In this document: in pieces, positions 52,838-61,432 of the stretch | How the letters are laid out: each line of letters starts with the position of its first letter | How positions within the stretch are numbered: the first letter of the stretch is position 1 | DNA from: Prescottella sp. R16 | GTDB taxonomy: Bacteria; Actinomycetota; Actinomycetes; Mycobacteriales; Mycobacteriaceae | DNA: 64,000 nucleotides | NCBI RefSeq assembly: GCF_030656875.1 | Contig: NZ_CP130943.1 | Location: 1,922,001-1,986,000, forward strand | Direction: 5' to 3' | Made by a program: the position numbers and the translations under genes | Notes under the pieces: generated by a model | The model's input: the letters and a program-made list of their open reading frames with translations, nothing else | Database searches by the model: none | Told to the model about the DNA's origin: nothing

Positions 52838-55441
52838 ATGGTCGGTCCCTGGCCCGTCCTGGATCGCCGGAACGCGTTCCGGGACGCGGAGGAGCTGCTC
52901 CGCGACGGCACGTCGTGCGGAGTGGTGCTGGTCGGGGCCGCCGGAGTCGGCAAGACGACGATGGCGCGGGAGCTGGTCGGGTCCCTGTCCGGGGACGCCC
53001 GCTGGATCGTCGGCACCGAGTCCACCCAGAACATTCCGTTGGGGGCGTTCGCGCCGCACCTCGCCCGTACCACGTCCCGTGACCCGGTGGTGGCGTTGCG
53101 GGCCGTGCGGGCCGTTCTCGCGGAGGACGGGGCCGCCCCCGACGGCGGTGTCGGGATCGTCGGGGTGGACGACGCCCATCTGCTCGACGACTTCTCCGCC
53201 GGGCTCGTCCACCAGCTGGCGGTGGGCCGCGACGCCCGCCTGGTGGTGACGGTCCGCAGCGGCGCGCCCGTACCGGGGGCCGTCGAGGCCCTGTGGAAGG
53301 ACGGTCTGCTCAGCCCGTTCGTGGTGCAGCCCTTCGCCCGGGAGGAGATGGACCGGGAACTGGTGGCGGTGCTGGGGGCGCCCGTCGAACGGTTCAGTGC
53401 GGACGCGTTGTGGGCGGAATCCGAGGGCAACCCGCTGTTCCTGCGGCATCTGGTCGAGAGTGCTCTCGAGGGCGGCGCACTGCGCCGATCCGGTGGCGTA
53501 TGGCAACTGCGGGGGAGAGCTCGGGTGTCCCCGGCGCTCGCGTCGCTGCTCGATGCCCGGTTCGCCCGCATCCCGAAGGAGGTCCTCGGCGTCGTCGAAT
53601 ATCTCGCGTTCTGCGAACCGCTCGAGCTGGGGGTACTCGACGAACTCGTCGGCCGCCGGCCCATCGAGGACGCCGAACGACTCGACCTGGTGCGGGTGCG
53701 GGACGTCGGTGACGCGCCGGTGGTCCGGCTCGCGCATCCACTGTTCGGTGAGGTGGTGCGGGACCGGGCGGGCACCCTGGCCGCGCAGCGCATCAAACGG
53801 CGTCTCGTCGAGGTGCTGCGGGAGGCACCCGATCCGGGGGTGGTGACGTCGATGCGGATCGCGGAACTGGCCGTCGAATCGGGGATCGAACCCGACCCGG
53901 AGCTGCTGGTCCGCGGTGCCGAGGACGCGATCGCGATGTGCAGCCTCGACCTCGGTGCGCGGCTCGCGACGGTCGCGGTGCGGCGCGGCGCCGGGTTCGA
54001 CGCGTCGTTCGCGTTGGGACGGGCCCTGATGTGGCAGGGGCGGGGAGATGCCGCGGAGGAGGTGTTCGCGGCCGTCGACCCGGACACGCTGTGCGAGTAC
54101 GACGTGGCCCGCTGGTTGCTGACCCGGGTCGCGAGCCTCTACCTCGAGGCCGGCCGTCCCCGGGAGGCCGTCGAACTGTTCGAGCGGGAACGCGGACGGA
54201 TCACCGACCCGATGCTGCGGGTGTCGGTGGTCGCCCTGGACGCGGTGCTGCACCTGTACGACCGGAAGCTGACCGACGCCATCGGCCTGGCCTGGCAGGT
54301 GCAGGCGGCGGAGGACGCGCACCCGTGGGCACGGGCGAGCGGCGTGTTCGCCGGGACCGCGGCCCTCACCGCCGCCGGGCGCGGACTCGAGGTCGGCGCC
54401 CTCGCGGCATCCGCGTGGGAGGCCATCGAACACGGTGACGGGCTGCTGCGGTTCCACATCGGCTACTTCGAGGTCCTGGCCCTGACGTTCGTGGGCCGGC
54501 TCGGGGCGGCGGGGGACGCGGCCGCCCGCTACCGGACCCTGGCCGCCGGGCAACCGAACAGCGCGGCCCTCGCCGACGTCGCGTCCGGGGTGGTCAAGCA
54601 GATGCGGGGGCGGCTGACGGAGGCGGCTGCGCACCTGACCGAGGCGCTGGCCGTCCTCGACCGTGACACCCGCTCGGAATGGATGCTGCTGGCCGCGGTG
54701 AGCCTGTGTCAGGTGCGGGCCGCGCAGGGCCGGGCCGACGACGCCGCAGCCGCCGTCGCTGTCGCGGAACGGCATTCGGGCCCGGAGCTGGCGTTCTTCG
54801 ATCCCCTCGTCGACATCGCCCGGGCGTGGGCGGCCGGCGCGGCCGGTGAGGCGTCGGCGGCGGTGCGGGCGGCCCGCCGGGGTGCGGACCGGGCGGCCGC
54901 CGCGGGCCAGTACGCGTTCGAGGTCCTGGCACTGGACGTGGCCACGACCTTCGGGGACTACGGGACGGTGCCGCGGCTCGACGAGCTCGTCGCCGTCGTC
55001 GACGGCCCGTTCCCGGCCGCAGCCGCTGCCCGCGGCCGGGCCCTGGCTCGATCCGACGGGCCGGCCCTCGACCGGATCGCCGCCGGATTCGAGCGGAGCG
55101 ATCTGCTGCTGCTCGCCGCCGACACGTACGCGCAGGCCGCGACCGCATACTCGCGGTCCCAGGACCGGCGCGGTGAACTCGCGGCCGCCGCCAAGGCGCA
55201 CTGGCTGGCGTCCCGGTGCGACGACGCCCACACCCCGGCACTCGCGAAGGCGGCACGACCGCTCCCGCTCACCGACCGGGAACGGGAGATCGCGGTGCTC
55301 GTGGGGCGTGGACTGTCGAACAAGGACATCGCCCGCCGGCTCGTCCTGTCGGTCCGCACCGTCGAGGGACACATCTATCGGGCGTGCGAGAAACTGTCGC
55401 TCAGTCACCGCCGTGATCTGGCGAAACTCGTGCAGGTTTAG
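52838..55441 (+). CDS. Large ATP-binding LuxR-family (LAL/MalT-like) regulator
   Basis: 867 residues. N-terminal P-loop ATPase: Walker A GAAGVGKTT at about residue 34, Walker B-like VGVDDAHLLDD. The middle is a long helical repeat region. C-terminal LuxR HTH at about 808-862 (LTDREREIAVLVGRGLSNKD and VRTVEGHIY). LAL regulators integrate a small-molecule or protein signal through the ATPase and repeat domains and activate transcription. The regulon is unknown; the nearest candidates are the hisS-linked membrane protein and the convergent mannosyltransferase. Its 3' end overlaps that gene by 41 bases. Confidence 0.9.
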   Translation: MVGPWPVLDRRNAFRDAEELLRDGTSCGVVLVGAAGVGKTTMARELVGSLSGDARWIVGTESTQNIPLGAFAPHLARTTSRDPVVALRAVRAVLAEDGAAPDGGVGIVGVDDAHLLDDFSAGLVHQLAVGRDARLVVTVRSGAPVPGAVEALWKDGLLSPFVVQPFAREEMDRELVAVLGAPVERFSADALWAESEGNPLFLRHLVESALEGGALRRSGGVWQLRGRARVSPALASLLDARFARIPKEVLGVVEYLAFCEPLELGVLDELVGRRPIEDAERLDLVRVRDVGDAPVVRLAHPLFGEVVRDRAGTLAAQRIKRRLVEVLREAPDPGVVTSMRIAELAVESGIEPDPELLVRGAEDAIAMCSLDLGARLATVAVRRGAGFDASFALGRALMWQGRGDAAEEVFAAVDPDTLCEYDVARWLLTRVASLYLEAGRPREAVELFERERGRITDPMLRVSVVALDAVLHLYDRKLTDAIGLAWQVQAAEDAHPWARASGVFAGTAALTAAGRGLEVGALAASAWEAIEHGDGLLRFHIGYFEVLALTFVGRLGAAGDAAARYRTLAAGQPNSAALADVASGVVKQMRGRLTEAAAHLTEALAVLDRDTRSEWMLLAAVSLCQVRAAQGRADDAAAAVAVAERHSGPELAFFDPLVDIARAWAAGAAGEASAAVRAARRGADRAAAAGQYAFEVLALDVATTFGDYGTVPRLDELVAVVDGPFPAAAAARGRALARSDGPALDRIAAGFERSDLLLLAADTYAQAATAYSRSQDRRGELAAAAKAHWLASRCDDAHTPALAKAARPLPLTDREREIAVLVGRGLSNKDIARRLVLSVRTVEGHIYRACEKLSLSHRRDLAKLVQV

Positions 55442-56765
55442 CGGGTGGCGCGGTCCTGCGGCGCAGGATCAGGAAGGTGGCGGCCACGGCGGCGGCGAAG
55501 ACGAGCAGGTAGCAACTCGAGTAGACGGGGACGAGGAGTTGCGTCGACCAGTGCTGGTAGTGACGGGGGAAGGTGAACAGCCCGATCCCGATGGGGTGAT
55601 CGGTGCCGTGCAGGGGAGCGCCGTCGTAGTAGTGCCACCACCACGAGAAGGTGGGCACCGCGACGACCATCGGGGCGAGCCAGGCGGCGCGGCGGCCCGA
55701 GCAGGCCGCATAGTGCAGGGCGATCACGAGCAGCGGCACGAACCACACCCAGTGGTGGCCCCACGAGAACGGGGACGCGACCGCGGAACCCATACCGGTG
55801 AGGACGACGGCCAGCAGCACGTGCCCCCGCCGGTGCGCCACCGCGGCCGCGGCCAGACCGAGCACGGCCAGGACCCCGGCGACCAGGATCCACATCCACG
55901 TCGGCGGGGCGAACACCCCGGTCACCGGATCCTGGTAGCGGGTGACGTCGTAGAAGCGCAGCAGTTGGGCCAGCATCCCGTTCGCGGACTGGTTGCCCAC
56001 CGCATCCACCGGCCCCACCCGTCCGGCGTGCACCACCCGGTCGGTCCAGTACGACCACGAGTCGGCCGGCACGACCGCGAACCCGAGTGCAACGGTCGCG
56101 GCGAACGCCACTGCTGTCGTGACGGCGGTACGCCACTGCCGGGTCACGGCGAGGTAGGCGAGGAAGAACAGCGGGGTGAGCTTGATGCCGGCGGCGACAC
56201 CGGTACCGATGCCGCGCAGCCGGGACCCGGCCGGGCGAGTGAGATCCCACACCACCAGCAGCACCAGGAACACGTTGATCTGACCGAACCAGATGGTGGA
56301 GCGGACCGGTTCGAGAGCCGTCGTCGCGACCGCGAGCAGTGTGCTGAGCAACCACGCCCGGGGCCCGAGCCGATAGCCGAGGCTGCGTAGCGACACCGCG
56401 ATCAGGGCGGTCAGGGCCGCGAACGTCGCCGACCACCACACCAGGTTCGTGAGTGCCTGCGACACCAGCGCGAACGGCGCGAACACGATTGCCGCGAACG
56501 GGGTGTACGTGAACTGCATCCCGAACAGGATCGCGTCGTCGTACAGGCCGGTCCGGTGTACGACGGCGTCGCCGCCGGCCCGGTAGATCGCCAGATCCGC
56601 GAAATTCTCGAACAGTCCGTAGAACGGGTCGCCGATCGGCAGCGCGTAGATGTGCCACACGACCACCGCGACCGCGGCCACTGCCGCCGCGACGAGCGCC
56701 GACGTCCCGATCGTGCGGTCCGGTTCCGGCGGGCCCTGTTCGACGGGGGGTGAGGTCGGGTGCAC
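55401..56765 (-). CDS. GT87 polyprenyl-phosphate mannosyltransferase-like membrane protein
   Basis: About 454 residues with roughly ten to twelve membrane helices and the GT87/DUF2029 pattern: an early extracytoplasmic loop with ADLAIYRAGGDAV, then FTYTPFAAIVFAPF. Closest known relatives are alpha-1,2-mannosyltransferases of lipoarabinomannan synthesis such as Rv2181, which use polyprenyl-phosphomannose. The acceptor cannot be told. GTG 56765 is a likely start; the frame is open about 39 codons further upstream. Convergent with the LuxR-type regulator, overlapping it by 41 bases. Confidence 0.78.
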   Translation of the reverse strand: MHPTSPPVEQGPPEPDRTIGTSALVAAAVAAVAVVVWHIYALPIGDPFYGLFENFADLAIYRAGGDAVVHRTGLYDDAILFGMQFTYTPFAAIVFAPFALVSQALTNLVWWSATFAALTALIAVSLRSLGYRLGPRAWLLSTLLAVATTALEPVRSTIWFGQINVFLVLLVVWDLTRPAGSRLRGIGTGVAAGIKLTPLFFLAYLAVTRQWRTAVTTAVAFAATVALGFAVVPADSWSYWTDRVVHAGRVGPVDAVGNQSANGMLAQLLRFYDVTRYQDPVTGVFAPPTWMWILVAGVLAVLGLAAAAVAHRRGHVLLAVVLTGMGSAVASPFSWGHHWVWFVPLLVIALHYAACSGRRAAWLAPMVVAVPTFSWWWHYYDGAPLHGTDHPIGIGLFTFPRHYQHWSTQLLVPVYSSCYLLVFAAAVAATFLILRRRTAPPAKPARVSPDHGGD

Positions 56766-56876
56766 GGACAACGACGCTACGGGACGTCGGCGCCCGGACC
56801 GCGTAGCGAAACCCGTCGAATCGGGCGAGGCGTCCACGCGGTGGGATCCGGATTTGCGCCGACGAGGTGAATGCGT

Positions 56877-56906
56877 GTTCACTCATTGGTGAACGTTCAT
56901 TCACCA
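56877..56906. promoter_or_regulatory. Overlapping palindromes before the MFS/TetR operon
   Basis: GTTCAC-N6-GTGAAC (56877-56894) and TGGTGAA-N6-TTCACCA (56887-56906) overlap with centres 11 bp apart, one helical turn. The shared core TGAACGTTCA (56890-56899) is itself a 10-bp palindrome. They lie 62-91 bases before the MFS start. Binding by the TetR protein encoded after the transporter is the natural inference. Confidence 0.65.
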
Positions 56907-56967
56907 TGGTCGTTCCGGTGGTGCAGATCGCGACCGCCGCCCCCGTTCCAGGTTCGGAGATGATCCG

Positions 56968-58410
56968 TTGGCCCCCCGTCGCTCGAGTGCTCTGATCACC
57001 ACCGTCCTGTGCCTGTGCGGCACGCTGGTCTCGCTGCAGCAGACCCTCGTGGTGCCGCTGCTGCCGGACCTCGGGTCGATCCTCGGTGTCAGTGCCGACA
57101 ATGCGTTCTGGCTGGTCACGATCACCCTGCTCACCGCGGCGGTCGCCACTCCGATCGTGTCCCGGCTCGCCGACATGGTCGGCAAGAAACGCATGATGAT
57201 CGTGTCGATGCTCGTGATGGTCAGCGGCTCGCTGCTCGCGGCGATCGGCGGCTCGTTCCTCACGGTGCTGATCGGACGCGGCATGCAGGGCTTCGCCTCG
57301 TCGCTGATCGCGGTCGGTATCGGCATCCTGCGCGACCAGCTGCCCCGCGAGAAGGTGCCCGCCGCAACCGCACTCATGAGCGCGACCCTCGGGCTGGGCA
57401 GCGCGACCGGGCTCCCGCTCTCCGGGTTCATCTACGCGCACCTGGGCTGGCACGCCATCTTCTGGACCTCGGCCGGGGCCGGACTGCTGCTGCTGGCGGC
57501 CCTCGTGGTCGTCGTCCCCGAATCCGATGTGCGCTCCCCGGGCCGGTTCGACATCGCCGGTGCCGTCATCCTGTCCGTCGCGCTCACCGCGCTGCTGCTG
57601 GGCATCTCGAAGGGCGGGTCGTGGGGATGGGGCAGCGGGCGCACCCTCGGCGCGTTCGCCCTCGCCGCGGTCGTGATCGCAGTCTGGATCCCCTACCAGC
57701 TGCGGGTCACCGATCCGATGGTCAACCTGCGGACATCGGTCCGCCGACCCGTGCTGCTCACCAACATCGCGTCGATGATCGTCGGCTTCGCGATGTTCGC
57801 GAACCTTCTCGCCACCACACAGCAGCTGCAGGTGCCGGAGATCACCGGCTACGGCCTCGGGCTCAGCGCGATGGTCGCCGGCCTGTGCATGGTGCCGTCG
57901 AGCCTGGCGATGGTGGTGTTCTCGCCGGTGTCCGCGAAGATCACCACCCGGTTCGGGGCGCGGATCACCCTCATCACCGGTGCGCTCGTGCTCGCGGCCG
58001 CGTACGTCGTGCGGATCAGCTTCAACGACGCGCTCGTCCCGATCGTCCTCGGCGCGATGGCCGTCAACGTGGGCACCGCGATCACCTACTCGGCGATGCC
58101 GATCCTCATCATGCAGTCGGTGCCGGTCACCGAGACCGCCGCCTCCAACGGGCTCAACTCGCTGGTGCGTTCGATCGGTACCTCCACCTCGAGCGCCGTG
58201 GTGACCGCGTTGCTCACTGCGATGACCGTCGAGGTCGCCGGGCAGCACTTCCCGACGCTGGACGCGTTCCGTACGGTGTTCACGATCGCGTGCGCGATGG
58301 CACTGCTCGCGGCCGCAGTCGCCTGGTTCATTCCGCGCACGGCCCGGCCGGTGTCCGAGGCCACGGTCGTCGAGGCGGCCGCCGAGGCACGAGCGGAGAC
58401 AGTGGCGTGA
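56968..58410 (+). CDS. MFS drug-resistance-type transporter (DHA2-like)
   Basis: 480 residues with about fourteen helices. The motif A loop is RLADMVGKKRMMI and the antiporter motif C-like segment is LGLGSATGLPLSGFIY, as in drug/proton antiporters of the EmrB/QacA type. TTG start 56968, with CGGAGA eight bases upstream; the nearby ATG is out of frame. Its stop overlaps the GTG of the TetR gene. Probably a repressor-controlled efflux pump. Confidence 0.88.
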   Translation: MAPRRSSALITTVLCLCGTLVSLQQTLVVPLLPDLGSILGVSADNAFWLVTITLLTAAVATPIVSRLADMVGKKRMMIVSMLVMVSGSLLAAIGGSFLTVLIGRGMQGFASSLIAVGIGILRDQLPREKVPAATALMSATLGLGSATGLPLSGFIYAHLGWHAIFWTSAGAGLLLLAALVVVVPESDVRSPGRFDIAGAVILSVALTALLLGISKGGSWGWGSGRTLGAFALAAVVIAVWIPYQLRVTDPMVNLRTSVRRPVLLTNIASMIVGFAMFANLLATTQQLQVPEITGYGLGLSAMVAGLCMVPSSLAMVVFSPVSAKITTRFGARITLITGALVLAAAYVVRISFNDALVPIVLGAMAVNVGTAITYSAMPILIMQSVPVTETAASNGLNSLVRSIGTSTSSAVVTALLTAMTVEVAGQHFPTLDAFRTVFTIACAMALLAAAVAWFIPRTARPVSEATVVEAAAEARAETVA

Positions 58411-58430
58411 GCGCAGACAGTGGCGTGAGC
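58395..58430 (+). repeat. 18-bp tandem duplication at the MFS/TetR junction
   Basis: Two 18-base units (58395-58412 and 58413-58430) differ at one base; both contain AGACAGTGGCGTGAGC. The unit is a multiple of three and carries a GTG start, so the regulator gene has two equivalent starts six codons apart, the first overlapping the MFS stop. Confidence 0.8.
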
Positions 58431-58985
58431 CGGGGGCGATGCACCCGCGACATCATCGTCGACGCGGCCCGCACGCTGTTCGCCGAACGCGGCTACACGG
58501 CCACCACCATCAAGGACGTCGCCGAACTCGCCGGGTATTCGCCGGCGATGGTGATGAAGATGACCGGGAGCAAGGCCGAGCTGTATGCGGCTGCGGCCCC
58601 GGCACTGCCGTCCGCGGCGGACGATCCGCACGTGTGCGAGGACGAATCCGTCGGCTACCGCCTGGTGCGCAACATCGTCGAACGTCGGGACTCCGGCGAG
58701 TCGGAGCCGTGGGTGATGATGCCGCTGCTGATCCACGAGGCGCCCGATCGGGCTGCCGCGGCCGCCGATTCCCGCGCCCGGTACGTGCGTGGGATCGCCG
58801 CGAAGATCGGCGACGAGACGGCGGAGAAACTGCCGACACAGATGGTCGTCTCGGTGCTCCTCGGCCTGGCCGGCGGCCTGCGCACCGTCGGATTGATGAC
58901 GCCGGACGAGATCACCGCCGACGCCCTCGTCCGCCGCTACGGCGCCGTCGTGCAGTCCATCGTCGACGGAATCGGCGACGCCTGA
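58407..58985 (+). CDS. TetR-family repressor
   Basis: 192 residues. HTH at about 12-58 (RDIIVDAARTLFAERGYTAT, then DVAELAGYSPAMVMKMTGSK) and a C-terminal all-helical ligand domain. Likely represses itself and the efflux gene through the palindromes upstream of the operon. Either GTG 58407 or 58425 can start it because of the tandem duplication; the first gives direct coupling to the MFS gene. Confidence 0.9.
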   Translation: MSADSGVSRGRCTRDIIVDAARTLFAERGYTATTIKDVAELAGYSPAMVMKMTGSKAELYAAAAPALPSAADDPHVCEDESVGYRLVRNIVERRDSGESEPWVMMPLLIHEAPDRAAAAADSRARYVRGIAAKIGDETAEKLPTQMVVSVLLGLAGGLRTVGLMTPDEITADALVRRYGAVVQSIVDGIGDA

Positions 58986-59110
58986 ACGAGTTCCGCTCAG
59001 CGGACCGTTCCGGGACTCGCGCAGACCGATCGGTGCGAACGAGTCGCCGGACGGCCCCGACGTTGCTACCGTCCGATCCGGATCGATTCGACATCGAGAA
59101 GGGTGCACGA

Positions 59111-59773
59111 ATGGGTAACGCGAAGCTGTGGTCGAGTGTCCGGCGTGTGATCGTGAGTGCAACAGTGGCGGCGGGCACGACCGCCGGCCTCGTGATCGGA
59201 ACGAGTTCGACCGCTGCGGCGGCGCCCGCGCTGCCACCCCTGCCACCGATCGGCTCGGCAGAGATCGCCGGCGCACTCGACCAGGTGTCGGGCGTGCTGA
59301 ACACCGTCAGCGGGGCACTGGATTCCCTGCAGAGTCTGGGCGCCGGATCGAGCTCGGGCCTCGGCAGTCTCGGAAGCCTCGGCAGCGTCGGATTCGGTGG
59401 CGTCGTCCGGCCCGCGGCGGGCCCGATCACCACCTATTTCGGGGGCGGCCACATGGGCATCGACATCGCCGCCCCGATGGGTGCGCCGATCCTCGCGGCC
59501 GGCAACGGCACGGTGATCGACTCCGGCCCCGCATCCGGTTTCGGGCTGTGGATCCGCATCCGGCACGACGACGGCACGATCACCACGTACGGCCACAACG
59601 ACCGGAATCTCGTCTCGGTCGGCCAGCGGGTCGCTGCCGGCCAGCGCATCGCCGACGTCGGCAGCCGCGGCAACTCGACCGGCCCGCACCTGCACTTCGA
59701 GGTGGACCTGCCCGGCGGCATCAAGACCGACCCCATCGTGTGGCTCGTGACGCACGGGGTACTGATGTTCTGA
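59111..59773 (+). CDS. Secreted M23 (LytM) peptidase
   Basis: 220 residues. Signal peptide with RRVIVSATVAAG and cleavage around AAAAP. A Ser/Gly-rich linker is followed by a LytM domain (about 110-215). Zinc ligands: His and Asp in HMGIDIAAP, and the His pair around GPHLHFEV. Members cut peptide crossbridges of peptidoglycan or only regulate other hydrolases. Downstream of the TetR gene but with its own upstream region (TACCGT -10-like element near 59068). Confidence 0.93.
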   Translation: MGNAKLWSSVRRVIVSATVAAGTTAGLVIGTSSTAAAAPALPPLPPIGSAEIAGALDQVSGVLNTVSGALDSLQSLGAGSSSGLGSLGSLGSVGFGGVVRPAAGPITTYFGGGHMGIDIAAPMGAPILAAGNGTVIDSGPASGFGLWIRIRHDDGTITTYGHNDRNLVSVGQRVAAGQRIADVGSRGNSTGPHLHFEVDLPGGIKTDPIVWLVTHGVLMF

Positions 59774-59822
59774 CCGGGCAGGTCCGGCGCGGGGGATCGG
59801 GGACGATCCGCGGCGCGTCGGC

Positions 59823-60188
59823 TCAGTCGGTGACGACGGCGTCGGCCTCGATCTCGATCAGCAGGTCGGCGTCGATGAGGGCACTCACCTCGAGAATCGT
59901 GGTGGCAGGCCGGATCTCGCCGAAGACCTCGCCGTGGGCGCGGGCGGCCTCCTCCCACGCCGACATGTCCCGCAGGTACATCCGGGTGCGGATGACATCC
60001 GTGAGCGACGCTCCCGCCTCGGTGAGGGAAGCAGCGATCGTCGCGAGCGCGCCGCGGGTCTGCTCCTCGAGCGTCGCGCCCGGGGACGTGGTGCCGGACA
60101 CCGCGATCTGGTTGCCGATCCGGACGGCGCGCGAGTAGCCGATCTTCGGCTCCCACTCGGAGCCGGACGAGATGTTCTGTCGAGTCAT
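59823..60188 (-). CDS. RidA-family protein
   Basis: 121 residues, the YjgF/YER057c/UK114 fold. Contains VSGTTSPGATLEEQ, TRMYLRDMSAWEEAAR and a C-terminal IEIEADAVV strand. RidA members deaminate reactive enamines and imines, but subgroups differ; the arginine that binds the carboxylate is plausibly the one in IRTRMYL. ATG 60188 is preferred to open frame upstream. Divergent from the radical SAM gene. Confidence 0.88.
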   Translation of the reverse strand: MTRQNISSGSEWEPKIGYSRAVRIGNQIAVSGTTSPGATLEEQTRGALATIAASLTEAGASLTDVIRTRMYLRDMSAWEEAARAHGEVFGEIRPATTILEVSALIDADLLIEIEADAVVTD

Positions 60189-60283
60189 GCGCGAGATTCT
60201 GTCAGGGGGCGGTGACCGGTCCCGACGGCAGGCCACCGGATCGAACTGTTGACACGGATTCGCACACGTGTTCGACTGTGGGC

Positions 60284-61318
60284 ATGAGGTGGCAGGGACA
60301 GACGCTCGGGGTGGAGGACGGTGCGCTCCCGGGTTTGGAGCGGGCCGGACTCATGCGCAGTGTCCGGACGCCGGAGTTCGACGGGGTCACGTTCCACGAG
60401 GTGCTGTGCAAGAGTGCCCTCAATCGGGTTCCGGAGGAGTCGGCGCTGCCGTTCCGCTACACCGTCAACACCTTTCGTGGGTGCACGCACGCCTGCCGGT
60501 ACTGCTACGCGCGGCCCACACACGAGTACCTCGATCTCGACGCCGGACGCGATTTCGACAGTCAGCTCGTCGTCAAGATGAACGTGGCGGCGGTGCTGCG
60601 GCGGGAGCTGGCCCGCAAGTCGTGGAAGCGGGAGCCCGTCGCGCTCGGTACCAACACCGACCCCTATCAGCGGGCGGAGGGCCGGTACCGGTTGATGCCG
60701 GCGGTCGTCGGCGCACTCGCCGAGTCGCGGACACCGTTCTCGATCCTCACGAAAGGCACTCTGCTGCAGCGGGATCTGCCGTTGCTGCGGCAGGCCGCCG
60801 AGCAGGTGCCGGTCGGGATCGGGGTGTCGCTCGCGATCGGCGACCCGGAACTGCAGAAGGCGATCGAACCGGGCACGCCGTCACCGCGGGCACGGCTCGA
60901 CCTGATCCGCGCCGTCACGGAGGCAGGGCTGCCGTGCACCGTCATGGTGGCGCCGGTGATGCCGTACCTGACCGACACCACCGCCCACCTCGACGGACTG
61001 TTGTCGTCGATCGCCGGCGCCGGCGCGGTCGGGGTGACGATCGTGCCGATGCATCTGCGGGGCAGTACCCGCGGCTGGTTCCTCGAGTGGCTCGCCGCCG
61101 AGCATCCCGCGCTGGTGCGTCGCTACCGGCAGTTGTACGGGCGTGGAGCCTATGTCACGCCCGAGTACAAGACCTGGCTGCGGGCCCGGGTCGAGCCGAT
61201 GGTCGAGAAGTACGGCCTGGTACGGCCTTCCGGGCACCGCAACGTCGGCGGATCGTCGGACGGGAACGAACTCGGGTGCGAGCAGCTCGACCACCGGCCC
61301 GCGCTCACGTTGTTCTGA
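60284..61318 (+). CDS. Radical SAM protein (Rv2578c/SplB-like)
   Basis: 344 residues. The iron-sulfur motif is C67-x3-C71-x2-C74 in RGCTHACRYCYARP; a SplB-like layout follows (LGTNTDPYQRAEGRYRL, FSILTKGTLLQRDL). Function is not established; relatives include spore photoproduct lyase-like proteins. ATG 60284 is favoured by a TTGACA -35 element at 60249-60254. The mycobacterial homologue Rv2578c also lies in the hisS neighbourhood. Confidence 0.88.
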   Translation: MRWQGQTLGVEDGALPGLERAGLMRSVRTPEFDGVTFHEVLCKSALNRVPEESALPFRYTVNTFRGCTHACRYCYARPTHEYLDLDAGRDFDSQLVVKMNVAAVLRRELARKSWKREPVALGTNTDPYQRAEGRYRLMPAVVGALAESRTPFSILTKGTLLQRDLPLLRQAAEQVPVGIGVSLAIGDPELQKAIEPGTPSPRARLDLIRAVTEAGLPCTVMVAPVMPYLTDTTAHLDGLLSSIAGAGAVGVTIVPMHLRGSTRGWFLEWLAAEHPALVRRYRQLYGRGAYVTPEYKTWLRARVEPMVEKYGLVRPSGHRNVGGSSDGNELGCEQLDHRPALTLF

Positions 61319-61432
61319 CATCGCTCCGGCATCTTCGGGGATGTCGCCCCGGAGTCCGGACGAAACCCGTTCCGGCGGGTAGGTTCTCGGGCAAAGCGAT
61401 TCTCGGGCAGGCTGCGGTGGCGGGAGGGCGTG

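Noticed and set aside
52832..55408. 858-codon minus-strand open frame
   Set aside because: Antisense mirror of the LuxR-type regulator; low-complexity Arg/Gly/Pro composition and no start context.
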